Shown here: positions 1 through 5,408 of the stretch, piece after piece
Numbering within the stretch: position 1 is the stretch's first letter
Layout: each line of letters begins with the position of its first letter
Source of the DNA: Planctomycetota bacterium
GTDB lineage: Bacteria; Planctomycetota; Phycisphaerae; WQYP01; JAJZKY01
Length of the DNA stretch: 5,685 nucleotides
Assembly (NCBI GenBank): GCA_021803885.1
Contig: JAJZKY010000355.1
Span: forward strand, 1 to 5,685
Reading direction: 5' to 3'
Notes under the pieces: model-generated
Told to the model about the DNA's origin: nothing
Databases searched by the model: none
The model's input: only the letters and a program-made list of their open reading frames with translations
Program-made: the position numbers and the translations under genes

Positions 1-1080
1 GCGATTGGCGGCGAGCGCCTGTGCGAAGGTGAGACCGACCTGTGCGACCTCGGGATCGGTGAAAGTGATGCGAGGCATCACCGATGGAAAGCAAGAATTG
101 CTTCCCGGCAGCAATGCGTTCCGCGCAGCTTGAAAGCCCTGCCAGCCAGCCAGATGCGAAAACTGCTCGCCGCCAAGTACATCTCCGGCAGCATAGATGG
201 AGTTGGTGGATGTCTGGAGATGCCGGTTTACCTCGATTCCTTTGCCGGAATACTTGACTCCTGCGGCTTCAAGGTTCAGGCCATCGAGAGTCGGCTTGCG
301 ACCCGTGGCCACCAGCAACAGGTCGCATTCAATCCTTTGTCCCGCGGAGTGTACGGCGGCCCGGTAGCCGGCCTGTTCGACCGAAACCGCTCTCTCAGGA
401 ACGATCTGAAGGCCCTCGCGTTCGAATACGCGGGCGATGATTTCGGAGGCATCGGGCTCTTCTTTGGGAAGGAGGCGTTCGGCAAAGACGATGACCTGCG
501 TGCCGAGGCGCTGATAGGCCTGCGCGATTTCGAGACCGACGGGGCCTCCCCCGATCACTACCATCGCAGCGGGGAGATGGTCATTCTCGAAGATCTGGCG
601 GTAGGTCGAGTAGGGGACTGCGCTGAGCCCAGGGAGTGATGGGATCAGCGGCTCCGCTCCGGTTGCGATGAGCATTTTCTTCGCGGAGATGCGTTGAGTG
701 CCGACCATCAGGATGTGTGGATCGACAAAGCTGGCGGGGCCGAGAAGGATGTCCATGCCTTTCTGCTGGAGAGCCTCAGGCGTGGTGCCTTTGTAGATCT
801 GGCGGATGGTAGAGCGGAGATATTCGCGGACCTGAAGCATGTCCACGACCGGAGGCTGGGATTGGATGCCGAGGGTGGACGCGGTGCGGAGTTGATGCGC
901 GACGCGAGCGACCTTCACGAGAGATTTGCTGGGAACGCAGCCCGACCAGGTACAGTCGCCGCCGATGCGGTCTCTCTCGATCATTACGACGCGAGCGCCG
1001 AGCTTGACGGCGAAGTCGGCTGCGATGAGTCCTACTGAACCAGCGCCGAGAATGGCGAGATCATACGTTTCCGTGCTCAT
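1..1080 (-). CDS. FAD/NAD(P)-dependent disulfide oxidoreductase, mercuric reductase/dihydrolipoamide dehydrogenase-like (3' end outside window)
   Basis: The reading frame is open for 360 codons from the ATG at 1080-1078 to the window edge with no stop, so the C-terminus is missing. Visible parts are an N-terminal FAD-binding Rossmann motif GAGSVG (residues 12-17), a redox-active disulfide CTWSGCVPSK (Cys43 and Cys48), a central ATGAEP segment (139-144), a second NAD(P)-binding motif GGGPVG (177-182), a second ATG motif (258-260), the FAD-contacting AAGDV (297-301), and the start of the dimerisation domain at FTDPEVAQVG (340-349). This order is diagnostic of the class I pyridine nucleotide-disulfide reductases, cytosolic flavoenzymes that pass electrons from NAD(P)H through FAD to a dithiol. 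The substrate is not determined: no N-terminal heavy-metal domain precedes the FAD domain, and the C-terminal region where MerA carries its vicinal Cys pair lies outside the window. A GGAG motif 8 bases before the ATG supports the start. It lies 3 bases behind the MFS gene, so the two are surely cotranscribed. Confidence 0.93.
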   Translation of the reverse strand, partial: MSTETYDLAILGAGSVGLIAADFAVKLGARVVMIERDRIGGDCTWSGCVPSKSLVKVARVAHQLRTASTLGIQSQPPVVDMLQVREYLRSTIRQIYKGTTPEALQQKGMDILLGPASFVDPHILMVGTQRISAKKMLIATGAEPLIPSLPGLSAVPYSTYRQIFENDHLPAAMVVIGGGPVGLEIAQAYQRLGTQVIVFAERLLPKEEPDASEIIARVFEREGLQIVPERAVSVEQAGYRAAVHSAGQRIECDLLLVATGRKPTLDGLNLEAAGVKYSGKGIEVNRHLQTSTNSIYAAGDVLGGEQFSHLAGWQGFQAARNALLPGSNSCFPSVMPRITFTDPEVAQVGLTFAQALAANR

Positions 1081-1083
1081 GGG

Positions 1084-2406
1084 TCAGGCTCCGGGGGCTT
1101 GGGGATTCGGGCTGGGAATCCAGTGAAGGAAGATCAACGCAAGGATTGCGACGAAGACGGTTCCGTAGAGGAGACCGTCGATTGCGTAGCGCTGGCCGAG
1201 TATCCCAGCGAGGAGTGAGCCGATGATGGCACCGACGCTGAGGAGAACAGAGTAGAGACCCATTGCCGCGCCACGGCCTGACTCGATTGGCAGGGTTCCA
1301 GCCAGCCATGCGAGTGCAGCCGGAGTAAATCCGCTTTCTACCATAATGAGGAGAGAGATGATTGCTCCCAGGCTCCAACGAGCGGTTGACGATTGATTGC
1401 CCGAGTGGTTCAGAAGGTAGAAACCGGCACAGACAGGCAGCATAGCACCGAGGGTGATTCTCATTGCATTCTTGAGACGGATGTGGGGCAGGACAAAACT
1501 CCATGCCGTGACTCCAATGCCGAACACAATGGAGTACCCGAGGAGCAGCCAACCTACGCTTGCTGGAGTTGAGGCGTAGATTCCTGCCAGGTACTGGGAT
1601 TTGGTGGAGCGCTCCGTCAGAAGGAAGGGAAGAGTTGGCCCAAGCCAAAGGCCTACAACCGAGTTGACGCACAGCCAGACCGGGGCAAGATGGCGTATCG
1701 AGGGCAGTTGCAGCACCTGCTTGAGATCGTCGAGCGGACTTACGAGATGTCGTACTGTCCTGCCGGAGATGTTGATGAAGAGAGTTACGGCGCAGAGCAG
1801 GTAAACGATGGCGACAATAGCAAACGCGCCTGCATGGAGAACGCGGAAAAGCTGGCCTGCCACAATGCCCCCCAGCGCCAGGCCGGCCAGCAGCGTCAGT
1901 TCGAAGTAGCTCATCGCCTTGACGCGAAGGGTTGGACGGTCGTCGGTGGCGTCGGTGAGGTATGCGAGTAGCGCTGGCACGATGGCAGCAGCACCGACAC
2001 CTTCGAGCAGCCTGCTGAGAAAGAAGATGGATGTTGACCCCGACACCGCAAAGAGAAACACGGCCAGGGCGCCGATGATTGCACCAGCCGTCATCAGCAA
2101 TCGAGGCTGCATGGCGTCCGACGCGAGTCCCATGGGAATTGAGGCGAATAGCTCTGCGGCAAAGGATACCGCGCTCAGTGTTCCAACCAATCCCGCGCTG
2201 AGATGAGCGCCGTGGTTGTTGAGGCTCGCAAGGTATAGCCCGATCAGAATGCCGCTGGTACCGCTCGCAATTCTGAGCAGACCATGTGCAGAGATCACCC
2301 AGGCAAGGTTGGCGTTAGGCCGCGAGTTATCGGCTGAGGACGAGCCAACCGTCCTTGAGGGGAGATCGTTCTTCGGATGTTTCTCAACCGGCAATGGCAA
2401 CGTCAC
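1084..2406 (-). CDS. MFS transporter, 12-TM exporter-like
   Basis: The 440-residue product has the length and hydrophobicity pattern of a 12-helix major facilitator superfamily carrier of the inner membrane. After a hydrophilic N-terminal tail of about 35 residues, hydrophobic segments run through the first half (roughly residues 40-215), a charged central loop follows (about 215-235), and more hydrophobic segments extend to about 430. An MFS motif A-like loop GLASDAMQPR (93-102) follows the second helix, and SRLLEGVGAA (131-140) resembles the helix-4 motif. The GRGAAMG segment (377-383) resembles the matching part of drug-exporter-like MFS proteins. The substrate cannot be read from the sequence. 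The start is GTG (2406-2404): an in-frame TGA lies just upstream at 2415-2413, so no longer version exists, and the GTG overlaps the TGA closing the DoxX-like C-terminal frame (GTGA), a usual translational-coupling arrangement. It is followed after 3 bases by the flavoprotein gene. Confidence 0.92.
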   Translation of the reverse strand: MTLPLPVEKHPKNDLPSRTVGSSSADNSRPNANLAWVISAHGLLRIASGTSGILIGLYLASLNNHGAHLSAGLVGTLSAVSFAAELFASIPMGLASDAMQPRLLMTAGAIIGALAVFLFAVSGSTSIFFLSRLLEGVGAAAIVPALLAYLTDATDDRPTLRVKAMSYFELTLLAGLALGGIVAGQLFRVLHAGAFAIVAIVYLLCAVTLFINISGRTVRHLVSPLDDLKQVLQLPSIRHLAPVWLCVNSVVGLWLGPTLPFLLTERSTKSQYLAGIYASTPASVGWLLLGYSIVFGIGVTAWSFVLPHIRLKNAMRITLGAMLPVCAGFYLLNHSGNQSSTARWSLGAIISLLIMVESGFTPAALAWLAGTLPIESGRGAAMGLYSVLLSVGAIIGSLLAGILGQRYAIDGLLYGTVFVAILALIFLHWIPSPNPQAPGA

Positions 2407-2599
2407 TCGCGGTCAATCCTGTTGGCGATCCACTTGGCAAACAGCTTATCCAACGAGAATAGTCCAGCGCCAAAGATCAGGACCATCAGGGATGCAAAGA
2501 GGAAGGTGTAGGAATCTGCGCCTGCATCCGGATTGTTGTGCCGCCGAGCAGTCCGGCTACGGCCGCTGCCATACATACTGACTTCATTGAGTTCGTCAT
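2403..2599 (-). pseudogene. DoxX-like small membrane protein remnant, frameshifted and shortened
   Basis: Two frames share this stretch. Frame one begins with an ATG at 2599-2597 behind a strong AGGAG (2612-2608), reads a hydrophobic start (MKSVCMAAAVAGLLGG) and stops at 2486 after 37 codons. The other frame, offset by -1, is open to the TGA at 2405-2403 and encodes a very protein-like tail: NPDAGADSY, a hydrophobic helix FLFASLMVLIFGAG, then LFSLDKLFAKWI. The helix plus the G-x-G-x-x-SLD pattern resembles the C-terminus of DoxX-family inner-membrane proteins. That tail ends in a GTGA overlap with the MFS start, so it was evidently the translated frame in the ancestor. DoxX proteins are usually about 120-150 residues, whereas the 197 bases here allow about 65, so both an internal loss and a frame change of 3n+1 bases seem likely. 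I saw no slippery heptamer that would favour programmed frameshifting. It could instead be two small proteins, of 37 aa (2599-2486) and 57 aa (ATG at 2576-2574), or a sequencing error. Confidence 0.6.
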
Positions 2600-2607
2600 G
2601 GTGAATT

Positions 2608-2612
2608 CTCCT
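2608..2612 (-). promoter_or_regulatory. Shine-Dalgarno AGGAG of the DoxX-like/MFS/flavoprotein operon
   Basis: AGGAG on the minus strand lies 8 bases before the ATG at 2599-2597. It is one of the clearest ribosome binding sites in the window, although the frame it serves stops after 37 codons. This indicates that the operon's first cistron was once, or still is, translated from this ATG. Confidence 0.65.
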
Positions 2613-2683
2613 AGTTAAGATTTGGCTTCCGTCCCGAGTCGGCTACGGTTGGCTCATACACCGGAAGATGGTGGCTGGAGACG

Positions 2684-2734
2684 AAGGTTACTGAACGCCC
2701 GGTGATATTTATTTCTCCCGTCCCGCGTAACCTT
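2684..2734. repeat. Symmetric inverted repeat in the divergent gap, candidate bidirectional promoter/operator
   Basis: AAGGTTAC at 2684-2691 is matched by its exact reverse complement GTAACCTT at 2727-2734. Between them lie 13 bases, a 9-base A+T core ATATTTATT (2705-2713) and 13 more bases, so the element is symmetric about base 2709. It occupies the gap between the divergently transcribed DoxX-like operon and the sigma factor gene. In each direction the arm could act as a -35-like box with the A+T core as a shared -10-like region, or the arms could be operator half-sites. The right arm ends 5 bases before the ATG at 2740, which would make the leader very short or favour a later sigma start. 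Function is inferred only from position and symmetry, and an 8-bp inverted match in a gap this size can arise by chance. Confidence 0.4.
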
Positions 2735-2739
2735 TCCTT

Positions 2740-3465
2740 ATGAGCAGCATCGTGATCAATAGTGGTCGAAACGATGCCACGAAGATCGAGCCGAAGCCGA
2801 AAGGTTGTTCCTTGGATCCTATGACCAGCGTGAGTCCTGTCATGTCTCAGGAAGAAGAGATCATCGCGCGTATCTGCGAGGGCGAGAAGGCTTGTTTCCA
2901 TGCCCTCATCCGCCCGTATGCCCGGATGATGTTTGCATCTGCTTTTGCTGTGCTGCGCAATCCGGCGGACGCGGAAGAGGCTGTCCAGGAAGCCGCCTTG
3001 AAGGCCTTTTTGCATTTGTCACAGCTTGAAGATCGACGACGATTTCGTGCCTGGTTGTTGCAGATCGTGGTCAATGAAACGCGGATGTATCGCAGAAAAC
3101 TGCAGACCAAACTCTACGAGTCGATCGATGAGACCGAAGCTGACTCGGTTCCCAGACAGTTTTCCGATTGGCACGATCTACCAAACGAGGCGCTCGAACG
3201 GGAGCAACTCAGGACTGCGGTACGAAATGCTGTGGACAAGTTGCCAGAAATCTATCGTGAGGTCTTGCTGCTGATCGATAGCCAGCATTTGAGCTATGCC
3301 GTTGTAGCCGAAAGTCTCGGAGTGTCGGTAGGAGTCGTCAAGACGCGCGTCCATCGCGCGCGAATGCGAATTCAGGAACAACTGGGTCCGGTCTTCCAAC
3401 CGCGATTCAGCGATCACATACAGCTTTTGAAAGGAATGAACCCATGGTCTCGTGCAAAAAGCTAG
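2740..3465 (+). CDS. RNA polymerase sigma factor, ECF subfamily (sigma-70 family)
   Basis: This is a two-domain ECF sigma factor that would direct RNA polymerase to stress promoters. Sigma region 2 spans about residues 45-120, with the core-binding and -10 recognition segment around LRNPADAEEAVQEAALKAF (72-90) and RRFRAWLLQIVVNETRMYRR (100-119). A linker of about 35 residues follows. Sigma region 4 spans about 153-215, with LPEIYREVLLLID (168-180) and a helix-turn-helix VVAESLGVSVGVVKTRVHRA (188-207) for -35 recognition. There is no region 1.1 or region 3. The ATG at 2740 is the earliest possible start, because an in-frame TAA lies at 2728-2730, but it lacks a Shine-Dalgarno sequence. Its first 34 residues are unlike the family, so ATG 2821 or ATG 2842 (giving MSQEEEIIARI) may be the true start, leaving a leader. 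The 3' end overlaps the anti-sigma gene by 22 bases, which is typical of a cognate pair. Confidence 0.93.
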   Translation: MSSIVINSGRNDATKIEPKPKGCSLDPMTSVSPVMSQEEEIIARICEGEKACFHALIRPYARMMFASAFAVLRNPADAEEAVQEAALKAFLHLSQLEDRRRFRAWLLQIVVNETRMYRRKLQTKLYESIDETEADSVPRQFSDWHDLPNEALEREQLRTAVRNAVDKLPEIYREVLLLIDSQHLSYAVVAESLGVSVGVVKTRVHRARMRIQEQLGPVFQPRFSDHIQLLKGMNPWSRAKS

Positions 3466-3671
3466 CCCAAAACCTCTCTGGCTATATTGAAGGTGACGTT
3501 GACCGAGAGCTGTGCGGTGAGATCGAACGCCACCTCTCCCACTGCCGTCGCTGTTCAGTGCTGCTGGATAGTGTGCGCAAAGTGCTCGTTATCTCCGGGG
3601 ATGAACAGACATTTGAACTCCCGATTGGATACGAGGAGAGACTTCACTCTTTTATTGATAGCCACATCTGA
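3444..3671 (+). CDS. Small cytosolic zinc-finger anti-sigma factor (ZAS type)
   Basis: This 75-residue protein carries the anti-sigma zinc-binding signature H-x3-C-x2-C as His30, Cys34 and Cys37 in the segment HLSHCRRC, preceded by Cys4. The Cys4 to His30 distance of 26 residues, followed by +4 and +3, is the spacing known for the zinc ligands of the redox-responsive RsrA (Cys11, His37, Cys41, Cys44). An extra Cys24 is present. There is no membrane helix, so it should act in the cytosol by binding and holding the ECF sigma factor encoded just upstream. The short tail (residues 45-75) is unassigned. The ATG at 3444 is preceded by AGGA at 3432-3435, 8 bases away, and lies inside the 3' end of the sigma gene, indicating coupled synthesis. 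Redox sensing is inferred from ligand spacing; many ZAS proteins respond to other signals. Confidence 0.88.
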   Translation: MVSCKKLAQNLSGYIEGDVDRELCGEIERHLSHCRRCSVLLDSVRKVLVISGDEQTFELPIGYEERLHSFIDSHI

Positions 3672-3686
3672 CCGCTTTGGATCTAA

Positions 3687-3815
3687 ATCTCAGTCTTTGG
3701 CCGCAAGGCGAGTGTACTGAGTGAGGATGTCATTATCGCGGCAACGAAGGAGTTCAACATCCGCACACCTGTGCAGGGGCAGCCTGACTTGTCGATTGAA
3801 GAGTTCGTCACGTAG
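3687..3815 (+). pseudogene. Open coding-like tail without a start codon, possible gene remnant
   Basis: Between the anti-sigma gene and the radical SAM gene, one frame is open for 42 codons after a TAA at 3684-3686 and ends at TAG 3813-3815. Its translation reads like a real protein C-terminus (ending ...GQPDLSIEEFVT), and about two thirds of its codons end in G or C. It has no in-frame ATG, GTG or TTG. It lies in the same frame as the anti-sigma gene, separated from it only by the stops at 3669-3671 and 3684-3686. It could be the 3' end of a decayed or deleted gene, a lost C-terminal extension of the anti-sigma factor, or chance. I do not recognise the family. Confidence 0.3.
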
Positions 3816-3839
3816 AACCACACGAGAGGCTGAAAAGTT

Positions 3840-5408
3840 ATGAGTGAATATCCCGCAGTGAGTGGCCAGACATTGGTTGCAGATCCCAAGCCGCTAAAGA
3901 AGGACGCGGATTACGTCTTCTATGAACTGACGCGGAGCATCTGCCCCGAGTGCCGCAGGGTCATCGACGCCAAGATCTTATTGCGCGACAACAAGGTGTA
4001 CATGGCGAAGCGCTGCCCGGACCATGGTCCCTTTGAGGCGCTCGTCTACGGCGACGCTGAAATGTACATGGCGTTCAGCAAGTACAACAAGCCCGGCACG
4101 ATTCCTCTCGCCTTCGGTTCCGAGATCAAAGGCGGCTGCCCCTTGGACTGCGGACTCTGCCCCGATCATCAGCAACACGCCTGCCTCGGCATCATCGAGG
4201 TCAACAGCAACTGCAACATGAACTGTCCACTCTGCTTTGCCTCGGCCCGCCCAGGCTTCAGCCTCACGATGGAAGAAGTAGAAGCCATCCTCGACGATTT
4301 CATCCGCACCGAAGGCGCACCGGAGGTCATTCAGTTTTCCGGCGGCGAGCCCACCATTCATCCGCAGATCCTGGACTTCGTCCGCGCCGCCAAGGACCGC
4401 GGCATTCCGTTCACCATGATCAACACCAACGGCAAGCGCATCGCCCACGATGATCGCTTCCTCGCCGAACTCAATGAAGTCCGCCCCTCGCTCTACTTCC
4501 AGTTCGACGGCTTCGACTCGGAGACCTACCGCATCATTCGCGGTGAGCCGGATGTTCTTGCGGAGAAACTCCTGGCGTTGGATCGGCTTGCAGCCATTGG
4601 CCTCAATGTGACGCTTGTTCCCGCCATCGAACGTGGGGTCAATGAGCATGAGATTGGAAAGATCATCGACTTCGCCATCAAGCACCCCGCCGTGCGCGGC
4701 ATCAACTTCCAGCCCGCCTTCCACGCCGGCCGCCACATGCAGCACGACCCCATGCAGCGCATCACGATTCCAGACATCGTCAAGATGATCGAGGATCAAA
4801 CGGACAAGAAGTTCATCGTCTCGGATTTCATCCCTGTTCCATGCTGCTTCCCAACCTGCAACTCCGTCACCTATGCCTTCATCGACGGCGAAAAGGTCAC
4901 TCCGCTCTCCCGCATCGTGAATGTCTATGAGTACCTCGACTACATCACGAACCGCGTGATGCCCGACTTCAGTCTTGAGATCAAGAAGGCGCTCGAAGGC
5001 CTCTGGTCCTCATCCTCCGTCTCGGGCTCGCAAAAATCCGCCGAGCAATTCTCAGTCTCCTGCCAGGCTTGCGGCCTTCCCGAAAGCCTCACTGTGGGAG
5101 ATATCGCTGAGAACATGCTGATGATCATGCTGACGGACTTCATGGATCCATGGACGTTCAACCAGAAGAACCTCATGAAGTGCTGCAAGGAATTCCTCTT
5201 GCCGGGAGGCAAGCAGGTTCCGTTCTGCTCCTACAACACCATCGGTTATCGCGAACAGGCGCGCACACAGTTAGATGCAATGGAACCCGAACGTCGTCGC
5301 GCCAAACGTGAAGGTACCCCCTATGTGCCGCAACCGGTGAACTTCGATATGAGCAAGCGGTCGGAGCCACAACTTACCGCAATCGAAACCGGAGCAACTC
5401 ATGAGTGA
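3840..5408 (+). CDS. Radical SAM enzyme, COG1964 / tetraether lipid synthase (Tes, MJ0619)-like
   Basis: This 522-residue cysteine-rich enzyme would cleave S-adenosylmethionine reductively to start radical chemistry. Features in order are an N-terminal C-P-E-C (35-38) plus C-P-D-H-G (59-63) metal-binding module, GCPLDCGLCPDH (99-110), the radical SAM cluster site C-x3-C-x2-C at Cys125, Cys129 and Cys132 within CNMNCPLCFA, and the SAM-binding QFSGGEPT (165-172). The C-terminal half has further cysteine sites: PCCFPTC (334-340), C-x2-C at 408/411, Cys448-449 and Cys463. This arrangement and length match the COG1964 family that includes the archaeal tetraether lipid synthase Tes/MJ0619, which joins lipid chains and uses several iron-sulfur clusters. 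Family membership is firm by motif recall; that this protein acts on lipids is inference. The protein is probably cytosolic or membrane-associated, with no signal peptide. The ATG at 3840 has a modest GAGAGG at 3824-3829, 10 bases away. Its 3' end overlaps the methyltransferase start by 8 bases. Confidence 0.9.
   Translation: MSEYPAVSGQTLVADPKPLKKDADYVFYELTRSICPECRRVIDAKILLRDNKVYMAKRCPDHGPFEALVYGDAEMYMAFSKYNKPGTIPLAFGSEIKGGCPLDCGLCPDHQQHACLGIIEVNSNCNMNCPLCFASARPGFSLTMEEVEAILDDFIRTEGAPEVIQFSGGEPTIHPQILDFVRAAKDRGIPFTMINTNGKRIAHDDRFLAELNEVRPSLYFQFDGFDSETYRIIRGEPDVLAEKLLALDRLAAIGLNVTLVPAIERGVNEHEIGKIIDFAIKHPAVRGINFQPAFHAGRHMQHDPMQRITIPDIVKMIEDQTDKKFIVSDFIPVPCCFPTCNSVTYAFIDGEKVTPLSRIVNVYEYLDYITNRVMPDFSLEIKKALEGLWSSSSVSGSQKSAEQFSVSCQACGLPESLTVGDIAENMLMIMLTDFMDPWTFNQKNLMKCCKEFLLPGGKQVPFCSYNTIGYREQARTQLDAMEPERRRAKREGTPYVPQPVNFDMSKRSEPQLTAIETGATHE

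Noticed and set aside
130..639. Plus-strand 169-codon open frame (and 694-1038, 926-1126)
   Set aside because: They lie opposite the flavoprotein gene, whose frame carries all expected FAD, NAD(P) and disulfide motifs; the translations show no family features.
1061..1672. Minus-strand 203-codon open frame inside the MFS gene
   Set aside because: It is an alternative frame of the transporter, rich in Arg, Pro and His with no hydrophobic pattern, and has no independent support.
2216..2581. Plus-strand 121-codon open frame across the MFS start and DoxX-like remnant
   Set aside because: The translation has no recognisable features, and the minus strand holds the transporter start, the coupled GTGA and DoxX-like helix in this stretch.
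2688..2713. Sigma-70 type promoter TTACTG with a GATATT or TATTTA -10
   Set aside because: Spacings of 10-13 bases are too short for a housekeeping promoter; the inverted-repeat description explains the region better.
2611..3015. Minus-strand 134-codon open frame across the divergent gap and sigma gene
   Set aside because: It is opposite the well-supported sigma region 2 and has no family features; it would also cover the symmetric repeat.
3697..3712. Small GCC-GCAA-GGC hairpin after the anti-sigma gene as a terminator
   Set aside because: The stem is only about 3 base pairs and no T-run follows.
3978..4799. Minus-strand 273-codon open frame opposite the radical SAM gene
   Set aside because: Antisense shadow caused by GC-biased codons; the plus-strand frame contains the full radical SAM motif set. 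Low-complexity Val/Glu/Ala/Asp composition.
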